A stretch of DNA of 64,000 bases from Clostridium beijerinckii (lineage in GTDB: Bacteria > Bacillota > Clostridia > Clostridiales > Clostridiaceae), in assembly GCA_003129525.1 (NCBI GenBank), contig CP029329.1:3718001-3782000 (forward strand), read 5' to 3'. A model generated the notes under the pieces. It saw only the letters and a list, made by a program, of their open reading frames with translations. It ran no database searches and was not told the DNA's origin. The translations under genes and the position numbers were made by a program. Positions 53,580 to 61,962 of this stretch are shown here, piece after piece; within the stretch, counting starts at the first letter, position 1; each line of letters opens with the position of its first letter.

Positions 53580-55046
53580 TCACTTATGCATTGATAAATT
53601 TATTACAGTTACCTTAGGCCTAGACATAGATTCAATTGAATATCTTACTCCCTGAGTTCCCATACCAGAAGCCTTTACCCCAAGGAATGGAAAATTATCT
53701 GGACCTCTCTCTGTCTTATTATTTACTTGAACTGTTCCTACGTCTAACTTATCAGCCACATAAAAAGCATTATTTATGTTTTCTGTAAATACAGCACTTT
53801 GAAGTCCATATTCTGATTTATTAGCTATTTCTATTGCTTCATCTTTATCTTTTACTCGTATTATTGGAATTACTGGCCCAAATGGTTCCTCCCATGCAAG
53901 TCTCATATCTGTTGTAACATTATCAAAAAGAGTTGGGTAAATTAAATTTCCTTCTCTATTTCCACCCACAATTAAGTCAGCACCTTTGTTTTTTGCATCT
54001 TCTATTAATTCAATAACGAAATCTGCAGCTTTAGAACTAATTAGTGGTACAATATCCACATCTTTTACTATAGGATTTCCTATAGTAAGCTTTTCTATCT
54101 TTTCTTTGATTTTTTCTAGTAATTTATCTGCCACTTTATTTACTACTAAGATTCGTTTTACAGCTGTACATCTTTGGCCTGAATATGAATATCCACCTGC
54201 AACAATGTTGCTTGCAGCTAGTTCTAAATTAGCATCTTCTAAAACTATAGCAGCATCCTTGCCGCCTAGCTCCATTAAAAGAGGTACCATACTAGTCATC
54301 TTAGAAATTCTAGCCCCTATTTCCGTACTGCCTGTAAAATTGATGAAATTTATTCCTTTATGAGTAGTAATATAATCTCCAATTTCACTGCCTTTACCTG
54401 TAACTGTATTTAATACTCCAGCTGGAACTCCTGCTTTTTCAAATACTCTCGCTAAGTACAATCCACATAGACTTCCTTGAGTTGCAGATTTTAAGATAAC
54501 TGAGTTTCCTGCCATTAATCCTGGTGCTATTTTAGAAACTGATAAATTTATTGGGTAATTAAAAGGAGATATGGCAAGTACAACTCCTAGAGGTTCCCTT
54601 TTTACAACTGATAATTTATTATTCTTAAAACCAGGGAAACTGTCCCCTGGAATACTTTCACCAGATAAATTCTTCGCTGTATCAGCTGTAAACTTTATAA
54701 AATCTGCACTTCTAGAAACCTCTGATCTACAGCTTTTTCTATCTTTAGCAATTTCCATCATCATAAGCTCTGATAATTCATCTATATTTTTTAGTAAAAT
54801 ATCTGCTGCCTTATATAATATTTCTGCTCTTTCACTTATTGTTGTATTTTTCCACTTCCTTTGAGCTTCTTTAGCAGTTTGCACTGCAATATCTACCTCT
54901 TCCCTTTCCATAGCTGGAACTCTGCCTAATAATGAATTATCTAATGGTGATTTTATCTCTACAAAGTTTCCACATGTACTGTTAACCCATTCTCCATTTA
55001 CTAAATTTTTAAAAGTATTATTTTCATCCATTATATTATCAAACAT
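53580..55046 (-). CDS. gapN: Non-phosphorylating NADP-dependent glyceraldehyde-3-phosphate dehydrogenase
   Basis: Aldehyde dehydrogenase superfamily, GapN branch, 488 residues; oxidises glyceraldehyde 3-phosphate to 3-phosphoglycerate and yields NADPH. Visible: cofactor region AISPFNYPINLSVSKIAPGL near 157-176, FTGSTEIG near 238, catalytic Glu in LLMELGGKDA near 258, catalytic Cys in YSGQRCTAVKR near 292, EEPFGPVIP near 390, and the GapN-type C-terminus NNKTERGPDNFPFLGVKASG. NADPH supply fits the reductive enzymes around it. Its stop is followed by the hcpR remnant and that gene's terminator. AAGGAGGAAATATATT precedes the ATG. Confidence 0.87.
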   Translation of the reverse strand: MFDNIMDENNTFKNLVNGEWVNSTCGNFVEIKSPLDNSLLGRVPAMEREEVDIAVQTAKEAQRKWKNTTISERAEILYKAADILLKNIDELSELMMMEIAKDRKSCRSEVSRSADFIKFTADTAKNLSGESIPGDSFPGFKNNKLSVVKREPLGVVLAISPFNYPINLSVSKIAPGLMAGNSVILKSATQGSLCGLYLARVFEKAGVPAGVLNTVTGKGSEIGDYITTHKGINFINFTGSTEIGARISKMTSMVPLLMELGGKDAAIVLEDANLELAASNIVAGGYSYSGQRCTAVKRILVVNKVADKLLEKIKEKIEKLTIGNPIVKDVDIVPLISSKAADFVIELIEDAKNKGADLIVGGNREGNLIYPTLFDNVTTDMRLAWEEPFGPVIPIIRVKDKDEAIEIANKSEYGLQSAVFTENINNAFYVADKLDVGTVQVNNKTERGPDNFPFLGVKASGMGTQGVRYSIESMSRPKVTVINLSMHK

Positions 55047-55102
55047 AATATATTTCCTCCTTAGTTATTTATACTTATAGTTGCTTGACCAAGTTTCCGA
55101 AT

Positions 55103-55876
55103 TTACTCTTTTGTTATATCTACTCCTGTTTCAAACATTTCAAAGTTTATATATTCCTTTTCAATTCCCATTGATATTAAATTATGATAGATAGTTTTCA
55201 TAAATGGTATTGGCCCGCAAAAATAAAATTCTCCATCCTTAGGTAAGTTCTCTATCATCCATTCCTTTGATATTCTACCTTTTATATTAAAATATTTTTC
55301 TGATTCCTCAGTTTTTGTAGGACGTGTATAGAATACTGTACTTTTGAATTTATTATTATTATGTAATTTTGCTGTTTCTTCTTTAAAACTATGATGTGTT
55401 GAATTAGGTATACTGTAAATAAAATGTATTTTTCTGCTACTATTTACTGCATCATAAGCCATTGTAAGCATTGGTGTTATTCCAATTCCTCCTCCTATTA
55501 AAACTAGTGGCTTTTCACTATCCTTTAATATGAAATTTCCAAGGGGTGCAGTTATTTGAAGATTATCTCCTGCCTTTATTTCATCACATAGTTTTTTACT
55601 TAAGTAACCATGTTCTTCTCTTTTTACACTTATTCTATAAAATTCTTCATTAGAATTCATGGACAACGTATATTGTTTAGGCTTAGTGAAAGTATTATCT
55701 TCATTTTTAATTCTGACAGTTATAAATTGTCCTGCTATGAATTCAGGAAGTTTACTTCCATCTAATGATTTTAAATATAATGATGTAACTACATCATCTT
55801 CTTTAACTATTTTAAATACCAGAAAGTCTTTAAATCCCCTCCATTTGTTATTTGAAGTTACCTTGGTATCTATCAT
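55103..55876 (-). CDS. Ferredoxin-NAD(P) reductase-like flavoprotein (Hmp-reductase type)
   Basis: 257 residues with the FNR fold of flavohaemoglobin reductase domains: FAD motif PKQYTLSM near residue 84, FAD phosphate loop HGYLSKKL near 105, NAD site VLIGGGIGITPMLTMAYDA near 136, CGP near 224 and the C-terminal MFETGVDI. There is no globin domain and no 2Fe-2S domain, unlike Hmp or Hcr. In this setting it may supply electrons to Hcp, FprA or another NO-handling protein; this is inference. It is upstream of gapN (56 bases) in the same direction and divergent from fprA, sharing two TGATTT-type boxes. Part of a second copy survives at 47411-47560. Confidence 0.82.
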   Translation of the reverse strand: MIDTKVTSNNKWRGFKDFLVFKIVKEDDVVTSLYLKSLDGSKLPEFIAGQFITVRIKNEDNTFTKPKQYTLSMNSNEEFYRISVKREEHGYLSKKLCDEIKAGDNLQITAPLGNFILKDSEKPLVLIGGGIGITPMLTMAYDAVNSSRKIHFIYSIPNSTHHSFKEETAKLHNNNKFKSTVFYTRPTKTEESEKYFNIKGRISKEWMIENLPKDGEFYFCGPIPFMKTIYHNLISMGIEKEYINFEMFETGVDITKE

Positions 55877-55977
55877 TAAAATCCCTCTCTTTTCTTTAGT
55901 TTTTTATTCTAAGTTTGTTTTTGAATTTGTCTTATTTAATTCATGAGCTTATTATATCTTTGTGAAAATAAATACAA

Positions 55978-55993
55978 TATGATTTCAATCAAA
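55978..55993. promoter_or_regulatory. FNR-like box, flavin-reductase side of the divergent promoter
   Basis: TATGATTTCAATCAAA, 102 bases before the reductase start. Confidence 0.55.
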
Positions 55994-56010
55994 TTTTTAA
56001 ATTTATAACA

Positions 56011-56026
56011 TTTGATTTAAATCATA
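56011..56026. promoter_or_regulatory. FNR-like box, fprA side of the divergent promoter
   Basis: TTTGATTTAAATCATA, 90 bases before fprA; the palindromic core is TGATTTAAATCA. Confidence 0.6.
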
Positions 56027-56115
56027 TTTTTATAAATTAAATGGCTATAGAATAAAGTCATAGAAAAACAAAAAGCAGAATACAAAAATAAATTGAAATA
56101 TTGGAGGAACAGATT

Positions 56116-57348
56116 ATGGAAAAAAATATTATGCTAAGTAAAAATATATTTTGGATTGGTAAAGTTGATGACAGAGATGTACCTTTTCATAGATTGACTT
56201 TAACTCAAGGAACTACTTATAATAGTTATTTATTAATGACTGAAAAACCTACAGTAATTGATACTGTTGATATGAGTTTTGGAAAAGAATTTGTAGATAA
56301 TTTAAAAAATATAATTGAACTTGATAAAATTAAATATATTGTAATTAATCATACTGAACCTGATCATTCTGGTTCACTTAGAAGTTTAGCTTCTAAAGCT
56401 ACAAATGCTGTAATTGTATGTACAAAACTGGCTGTAAATGAACTTAAAGAAATGTATAAACTTCACGATAGGGAATTTCTCGTTGTAGGGGATGGTGATA
56501 CTCTAGACATAGGTGGCAAGACTCTTAAATTCATAGAAACTCCATATCTTCATACTGAAGAAACTATGATAACTTATTGTGAAGAAGATAAAATTTTATT
56601 TCCTTGCGATATTTTTAGTACCCATGTAGCTAACTATGAATATTTTAATGATATGGCAAAAGAAGATATCAAAGATGACTATATTGGCTATTACAAATTA
56701 ATAATGCACCCTCATAGAAGATATGTTCAAAACATGATTGAAAAAATCAAAGATTTAGACATAAAAATGATAGCACCATCTCATGGATTTATTATTAGAG
56801 ATAATGTTCAAAGCTTCATAGATATTTATGCTAATATGAGTAAGAATACAGATTTGGATAAAAAAGCACTTATTCTATACTCTACTATGACAGGAAGCAC
56901 AAAAAAGATTGCGACTATTCTTAAGGAAAAATTTGAAGATCAAAATATAGTTTCAGAAGTTATGGATGTAAATAAAAGTCCTAGAGAAGATATAATGAAA
57001 GCTATTAATGAAGCAAACGTAATTTTATTTGGCAGCTCCACTAGATATGGAGATATGATTGGGAATATGGAGGATATTCTAAAAAATCTTAAATCTTTAA
57101 ATTTAGAATCTAAATTCGGCGTAGCCTTTGGGTCATACGGCTGGAGTGGAGAGGCTATAGAAGTGATACAAGACTATTTAAGTGAAACTAATCTAAAAGT
57201 ATTAAACACATCTGATGTAATTAAGTCTACTGGTATGATTGATTTAGAATTTCCAATAAGGATTAGATTTTCACCTAAAGAAAGCAACTTAAATAATATT
57301 GAACGTTCAGCCCTTTATACTTCTGATTTATTACTTAGTACAATTTAA
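56116..57348 (+). CDS. fprA: A-type flavodiiron protein FprA
   Basis: Cytosolic O2/NO reductase, 410 residues: metallo-beta-lactamase-like domain (1-250) with diiron ligands H79-x-E81-x-D83-H84 (HTEPDH), then H near 146 and D near 165 (FPCDIFSTH) and H near 226 (APSHG), followed by a flavodoxin domain with FMN loop STMTGSTKKIA near 261 and GSYGWSGEA near 347. It receives electrons from rubredoxin, whose gene lies 337 bases downstream on the other strand together with NADH:rubredoxin reductase. The ATG at 56116 follows GGAGGAACAGATT; a TTG five codons upstream precedes that ribosome site. Confidence 0.92.
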   Translation: MEKNIMLSKNIFWIGKVDDRDVPFHRLTLTQGTTYNSYLLMTEKPTVIDTVDMSFGKEFVDNLKNIIELDKIKYIVINHTEPDHSGSLRSLASKATNAVIVCTKLAVNELKEMYKLHDREFLVVGDGDTLDIGGKTLKFIETPYLHTEETMITYCEEDKILFPCDIFSTHVANYEYFNDMAKEDIKDDYIGYYKLIMHPHRRYVQNMIEKIKDLDIKMIAPSHGFIIRDNVQSFIDIYANMSKNTDLDKKALILYSTMTGSTKKIATILKEKFEDQNIVSEVMDVNKSPREDIMKAINEANVILFGSSTRYGDMIGNMEDILKNLKSLNLESKFGVAFGSYGWSGEAIEVIQDYLSETNLKVLNTSDVIKSTGMIDLEFPIRIRFSPKESNLNNIERSALYTSDLLLSTI

Positions 57349-57381
57349 AAATACTGAAAGGTATTAAGTCATAATCAAAAA

Positions 57382-57450
57382 AATAACAAGTCCCTCTGCC
57401 TTCTTGCCTGATAAAAAATATTCTTGGCAGCTTTGGACTTGTTATTTTCT
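57382..57450 (+). terminator. Terminator of fprA, carrying the dispersed repeat
   Basis: Long stem AATAACAAGTCC/GGACTTGTTATT with inner pairing and T-rich tail. Its right half (57401-57461) is the second copy of the repeat at 42096. The following bases to 57685 hold no gene that I can support. Confidence 0.8.
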
Positions 57451-57685
57451 TTCATGTGCCTAATTAATCATATATAAATATCACCTCAAGCACCTATGAG
57501 ATTAAGTATAAGACTATAACTCTGATTAAGGTGCTCTTCAGGTAATAATTAATATGTTATGATTAAAACACAATCTCTAAATCCACTTACTCTACTTCCT
57601 TTGAATACATTGGGGATGGATTTGGAGCAAGTATTACAAAACATGACATATCCTTTTAAAACTAATTTTTGTAATATAATTTTTA

Positions 57686-57847
57686 TTATTCTACTTTTTC
57701 AAAATCTGATTTTGGCACTCCACATAAAGGGCATACCCAATCATCAGTAATATCTTCAAATTTTGTTCCCGGATTAACACCATTATCAATATCACCTACT
57801 GCTGGATCATAAATATAGCCACATACTGTACAAACATAACTGTCCAT
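57686..57847 (-). CDS. rub: Rubredoxin
   Basis: One-iron electron carrier, 53 residues. The four Fe(S-Cys)4 ligands are C6 and C9 ([12 protein letters not shown]) and C39 and C42 ([13 protein letters not shown]), with the conserved aromatic residues around them. It links NADH:rubredoxin reductase (58387) to flavodiiron proteins such as FprA, so the three components of the clostridial O2/NO detoxification chain are all here. GAGGAGGTTTATT precedes the ATG. Confidence 0.93.
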   Translation of the reverse strand: MDSYVCTVCGYIYDPAVGDIDNGVNPGTKFEDITDDWVCPLCGVPKSDFEKVE

Positions 57848-57920
57848 AATAAACCTCCTCAATATTTTTCTAATTTTGCATTCATACTATTATTTCCAAT
57901 CTCGTTAACCTTAATACATC

Positions 57921-58355
57921 TTATATCATCATAGGATCTTTTCTCCATATTATACCGTGACTTGGTGCTATCATATCTACAAGCACTCCAAGCTTCTTAA
58001 TTTCATCTATTTTCTTTGTTACAAATTTACTAAAGGGAGTAAGAATATTTGCATAATATTTAAGTGCCTCCTGATAAACTTCTGCTTCATCTACCTCATC
58101 ATTGAAAATACTTGAGGAAGCATAGTGCTGTCCAAAGGCATCATTTGAAAATAATATATTTTCTCCACTAAGGTATGTAAACATACTATCAGGCCAATGA
58201 AGCATAGTTGCTTCGATAAATACAAGGTCATTTTTACCTATATTTATTCTGTCACCTGTAGATACAACCTTAAAATTCCATTCTTTATGATAATGTCTTG
58301 TCACAGTTTCTAATCCTTTTTTTGAAACTATAATTGTTGCATTTGGAATGTACTC
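57921..58355 (-). pseudogene. Internal fragment of a second flavodiiron protein
   Basis: About 144 residues match the middle of the lactamase domain of flavodiiron proteins (EYIPNATIIVSKKGLET, EATMLHWPDSMFTYL, LFSNDAFGQHYASSS, MIAPSHGIIWR). The N-terminal part with HxExDH and the C-terminal flavodoxin domain are missing. Its front end abuts the terminator of the reductase gene at 58366, so no start with ribosome site is available. Remnant from a deletion. Confidence 0.75.
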
Positions 58356-58365
58356 CATTATAAGC

Positions 58366-58396
58366 AAAAAGTAACTAAGTGAATAGTTACTTTTTT
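58366..58396 (-). terminator. Terminator overlapping the end of the rubredoxin reductase gene
   Basis: Stem AAAAAGTAACT/AGTTACTTTTT; the stop of the reductase lies inside it. Confidence 0.7.
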
Positions 58397-59607
58397 TCAT
58401 TCCTAATTGTTTCAATAAATTCATCTACTGAATAATGAGCTTCCTTTACAAAATTAACTTCTATCTTATTCTCTATAAGACTCTTAATACTCATGAATTT
58501 TTTAGAATCACCTAATACAATAGCTCCTACTATATGATTATTTCGAATAAATAACTTATAGTACCTATGACTATCGTTTTGCATTTCAATAAGTAAATCC
58601 GTATCTGGACACTCTTCAATATCTCCCATTGAAAATATAGATATACCAAAAGCATCTAATGACGTAACTGGTGTCGGCAGCTCGAAAATTAAACCTTGAT
58701 TACATATATTTGCTCCGGCAATTTTCCCTTGTTGCATTGCTATACCCCATAAGCCATAAACTTTGCCGTTAAATTCCGATACATCTCCTGCTGCAAATAT
58801 ATTATTTATATTAGTTTCCATTCGTTCATTCACCACTATTCCGTTACTTACGTTTAGATCAATATCATGTGCAATCTGAATATTTGGCGTAATTCCTGTA
58901 GAGTAAATAACCATATCACAAGATCCTTGTACTCCAGATTCTGTGATAAATCCTCCGACCTTTCCTTTTCCTAATATTTCTTGAACCTGAGTATCAATCA
59001 TAACCTCTACACCTTGAGCTTCAATTGATTGCCTTAATCTATTTGATGCAAATTCATCAAGTTGTCGAGGCATTAAACGAGATGCAAATTCTACAATAAT
59101 TACTTTTTTCCCACCTTTGGACAGTGCATTAGCAGTTTCTAAATTCTGAACTCCTCCACCAATGAGCACAATTGTTTTGATATTTTTTAAATAATCCAAA
59201 ATCTTGAATGCTCCATCTAATGTTCTTAGCGTAAATACTCCAACTTTATCTATGCCTTTAACGGGAGGTATAAAATTACTTGCACCATTTGCTAAGAGTA
59301 ACTTAGAATAAGAGATGCGCGTTCCATCCGTAAGAGTTATTTCTTTCTTCTTTGGATCTAGGCCAACTACCTTCTTATCTAAACAAAGTTTAACGTTATT
59401 CTCTGTATACCATTGCTTTTTTTGAACTAAAAGCTTTTCTTCCTCCAAATTACCTAAAAGGCCTTTGGAAATTTTAATTCGGTAGTATGGATAAAACTTT
59501 TCCTCACCGAATATAGTAATCTTACTTTGTGGATTTATTTCATGTATTTTTTTAACAGCTGAAATAGCAGCAATACCACTACCAACAATAACAATTTCTT
59601 CTTCCAA
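58387..59607 (-). CDS. NADH:rubredoxin oxidoreductase-like flavoprotein
   Basis: FAD- and NAD-dependent oxidoreductase, about 406 residues, of the NROR/NorW group. FAD motif IVIVGSGIAAISAVK near residues 4-18, YPYYRIKISKGLLG near 40, NAD motif VLIGGGVQNLETANAL near 147, second FAD motif NIFAAGDVSEF near 265, and a small C-terminal domain. It should reduce rubredoxin (57686). The start is most likely TTG at 59607, 7 bases after GAGG; a GTG three codons earlier lies within the ribosome site. Its C-terminal codons overlap a terminator. Confidence 0.85.
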   Translation of the reverse strand: MEEEIVIVGSGIAAISAVKKIHEINPQSKITIFGEEKFYPYYRIKISKGLLGNLEEEKLLVQKKQWYTENNVKLCLDKKVVGLDPKKKEITLTDGTRISYSKLLLANGASNFIPPVKGIDKVGVFTLRTLDGAFKILDYLKNIKTIVLIGGGVQNLETANALSKGGKKVIIVEFASRLMPRQLDEFASNRLRQSIEAQGVEVMIDTQVQEILGKGKVGGFITESGVQGSCDMVIYSTGITPNIQIAHDIDLNVSNGIVVNERMETNINNIFAAGDVSEFNGKVYGLWGIAMQQGKIAGANICNQGLIFELPTPVTSLDAFGISIFSMGDIEECPDTDLLIEMQNDSHRYYKLFIRNNHIVGAIVLGDSKKFMSIKSLIENKIEVNFVKEAHYSVDEFIETIRNEKK

Positions 59608-59845
59608 GGAAAACACCTCTTTTATTTATAAAAATATAGATATATATCTCTATTTAATTCCTTTTATTATACACACTGTATAACTATATTATACTTTAAA
59701 TCCATTTCATCATATGTGGTTAGAATAAATAAAGATATCTAAAATATATATTTATTTTTCATAACATTACATTCTTTTAGTAAAAACTTTCTTTAGATAA
59801 TCATATCAAAGAATTCTTCTTAGATGCTTGCTATAGAAAAAGTAA

Positions 59846-59877
59846 AAGGATGCCTCAAATTACTTTTGAGGCATCCT
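59846..59877 (-). terminator. Terminator of the metallo-beta-lactamase-fold gene
   Basis: Stem AGGATGCCTCAAA/TTTGAGGCATCCT, directly before the stop at 59881, T-rich on the minus strand. Confidence 0.8.
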
Positions 59878-59880
59878 CTC

Positions 59881-60519
59881 CTATTGTAGTTTAATGCAGG
59901 GTCCATGACCAGTTGCTACAAAACGTGGATTTAATTGCAACAAAGTCTGCTGCAATTTTTCCCGTCTATCAGCATCTGGTACTTGTTCTGATCGAATGTT
60001 ATTTACTTCTGTGTACCAGTTAAATTCTTTTACAGTACCTATTTCTTCGCCATGACGAAGCATCAAATCACTACTAAAGAATATTCCACGTCTATTTTCC
60101 ATAGCCAATAATCCATCCCAGAGATGCATTTCTGAAGGGTAACTAAAAAACTCTAGTTCATAATCATCAGTGCTTAGCTTTTCCCCAGCTTTTTTGATAA
60201 TGACTTCGCTTTTAACTCCGAAACCATTTAACTGACGTGCTGTTACTTCAGAACAAATTACCTTAGCCTTAGGGAATTGTTCTAATATTATGGGCAAACC
60301 ACCACATTCATCTGCTTCAAAATGAGAAATAAAAATATACTTTAAATCTTTATTATTAAGTGCTACTTTCAACTGAGGTAGCAGAACTTCTGCTTGATTA
60401 ACATTACCAGTATGAACTAATAGTGGTTCATACGCTAATAACAGATATTGATGAAATGAAAGATTAATCTGTGGAATGTGTGTGCTAAATTGATGTAAAT
60501 CTTGATTAATAATTGACAT
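59881..60519 (-). CDS. Metallo-beta-lactamase-fold protein related to the flavodiiron lactamase domain
   Basis: 212 residues of MBL fold without a flavodoxin domain. Metal motif HFEADE at 66-71 resembles the HxExDH of flavodiiron proteins but has Glu in place of the last His; further ligands are probably in SEMHLWDG near 127, FSSDLMLRHG near 146 and TGHGP near 204. Such stand-alone proteins may be diiron oxygen or NO reductases or sensors. It is in the same orientation as the DUF1858 gene 51 bases upstream, likely one transcript from the HcpR-type box at 60834. AAGGAGGACTATAT precedes the ATG. Confidence 0.75.
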   Translation of the reverse strand: MSIINQDLHQFSTHIPQINLSFHQYLLLAYEPLLVHTGNVNQAEVLLPQLKVALNNKDLKYIFISHFEADECGGLPIILEQFPKAKVICSEVTARQLNGFGVKSEVIIKKAGEKLSTDDYELEFFSYPSEMHLWDGLLAMENRRGIFFSSDLMLRHGEEIGTVKEFNWYTEVNNIRSEQVPDADRREKLQQTLLQLNPRFVATGHGPCIKLQ

Positions 60520-60569
60520 ATATAGTCCTCCTTAATAATTTAAGTAAAGTCCATATACATTTACTCAAA

Positions 60570-60752
60570 TTATTTATTTAATGCTTCCAATAATTCTTCT
60601 AAATTTAGTCCATGAACCTTTGCCGCATCTTCAATTGTTTCTGCTTGAGAAGATGGACATCCAACACATCCCATTCCAAAACTCATTAAAATTTGTGGTG
60701 CATCTTCCTTTATTCGTATTACTTCTCCTATTGTTAAATCTTTAGTTATCAT
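60570..60752 (-). CDS. DUF1858-domain protein
   Basis: 60 residues, one DUF1858 domain, as found alone or in front of hemerythrin/DUF438 and hybrid-cluster-related proteins in anaerobes. It starts MITKDLTIGEVI and has the conserved cysteine pair in GMGCVGCPSSQAET at about residues 29 and 32. The domain resembles the ScdA N-domain (compare FCCGG in Ric) and may bind metal or a cluster. A perfect TGTAACTCATGTTACA palindrome lies 82 bases upstream, tying it to the hcp regulon. AGGAGAAGAGTAAAT precedes the ATG. Confidence 0.85.
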   Translation of the reverse strand: MITKDLTIGEVIRIKEDAPQILMSFGMGCVGCPSSQAETIEDAAKVHGLNLEELLEALNK

Positions 60753-60833
60753 ATTTACTCTTCTCCTCTACTTTAATATATTTAGTTTTCTTTACTTTAT
60801 AAGTTTAGTATATTACAAAATCTACTTTTAATC

Positions 60834-60849
60834 TGTAACTCATGTTACA
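60834..60849. promoter_or_regulatory. HcpR-type operator before DUF1858
   Basis: TGTAACTCATGTTACA, 6-bp perfect arms, 82 bases before the DUF1858 start. Confidence 0.7.
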
Positions 60850-60891
60850 TTTTATTTTTATTTATATTTATTGTGCCTTATTCTTTAAAAG

Positions 60892-61647
60892 TTATACTTT
60901 AGGTGTAAATCCACAATAACCAATTTCATCACACCTTCTCTTCATATCCGACCATATTTCCTTTCCTTTTATAGATTCTATGGCTGTCGGATATAAAATA
61001 TAATTTTCTTTGAATATGTGATCTCTTAAGTTAAATATAATATATTTTGCTGTTTTATCAACATTCTCTTTAAACTCATTAAATTCTAATTTAGAAACTT
61101 CTTCTGCTGTCTTTTTTAAAAACTTCTTTTTTGCTCTTAAATCATCATGTTCCATTCTCATAATTCTAGTTGGACCAGTTATTTCTCTATCTTCCATCTC
61201 AGCAAATAATACTTGTTCTTCTCTTTGGTGGTGATTTTCTGCATCTAATATATTATCTGTAACAGTTATTAATGCTTTAAACTCCTCTAAACTACTATCA
61301 TAGCTTACTAGTTTTTGAATTTTAGAATTAATTTCTTCGAGCTCTGTCAAAAATCCAAGAATTTTATCATGCTCTACAATAAGTGTATCTAGTACATGAC
61401 CTGGTTCAATTTTTGTTTTAATTTTATCAAGTTCACCCTTTAGAACTTCCATGTGAATATCACAAAGATGCCTTAAATCTTGAGGATTCATTCCCTTTTC
61501 TATTAAATTTTGCTCTGCAATTGAAAGCTCAATTGGACTTATATTTGAAACAATATCTAAAGCTTCTTTTCTTAAATCTTCTGTTACCCCGTCATTATTT
61601 AATTTTTGTAATACTTTAGTTAATTTTTCTATCTTCTTCTTATCCAT
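60892..61647 (-). CDS. DUF438-hemerythrin protein
   Basis: 251 residues: N-terminal DUF438 domain (about 1-75; NISPIELSIAEQNLIEKGM) followed by a hemerythrin HHE domain (about 83-240) with ligands in LIVEHDKILGF near 90, ENHHQREEQVLFAEME near 137, RMEHDDLR near 163 and NLRDHIFKENYILYP near 207. Related proteins often end in a PAS domain, which is absent here. A non-haem di-iron centre for O2 or NO sensing or binding is likely. Own transcription unit with TGTGATTTAAATCAAA 84 bases upstream. AAGGAGGAAATAAAA precedes the ATG. Confidence 0.87.
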   Translation of the reverse strand: MDKKKIEKLTKVLQKLNNDGVTEDLRKEALDIVSNISPIELSIAEQNLIEKGMNPQDLRHLCDIHMEVLKGELDKIKTKIEPGHVLDTLIVEHDKILGFLTELEEINSKIQKLVSYDSSLEEFKALITVTDNILDAENHHQREEQVLFAEMEDREITGPTRIMRMEHDDLRAKKKFLKKTAEEVSKLEFNEFKENVDKTAKYIIFNLRDHIFKENYILYPTAIESIKGKEIWSDMKRRCDEIGYCGFTPKV

Positions 61648-61730
61648 TTTTATTTCCTCCTTAATATAAAACTAATTTTCGAATTCCGTCTTTCTATGTC
61701 TTAATTCTACTTAACTTTGATTTATAAAAA

Positions 61731-61746
61731 TGTGATTTAAATCAAA
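61731..61746. promoter_or_regulatory. FNR-like box before the hemerythrin protein
   Basis: TGTGATTTAAATCAAA, palindromic TTTAAA centre, 84 bases upstream of the start. Confidence 0.62.
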
Positions 61747-61821
61747 ATTCAAAAAAATAAATATTTAAAACAAATAAAACTGCTTTATATATATTTTTAG
61801 AGGAATAAAAACATAATATAG

Positions 61822-61858
61822 AAAAAACTACTGCGTTAATGGTCACAGTAGTTTTTAT
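61822..61858 (-). terminator. Terminator of the chemoreceptor-like gene
   Basis: Stem AAAAACTACTG/CAGTAGTTTTT with A-runs and T-runs on both sides; about 105 bases after the stop. Confidence 0.75.
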
Positions 61859-61962
61859 TTTATTATGAATACTATTAAAGATACTAAAAAGGAAAAAAGT
61901 ATTTTCTTATATTATGACATGTTCTTAGTGGATCTATTGGCGTAACCATAATTAACCTTTCA

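Noticed and set aside
57559-57750. Plus-strand frame of 63 codons overlapping the rubredoxin gene
   Set aside because: No ribosome site, and its second half is the complement of the rubredoxin gene.
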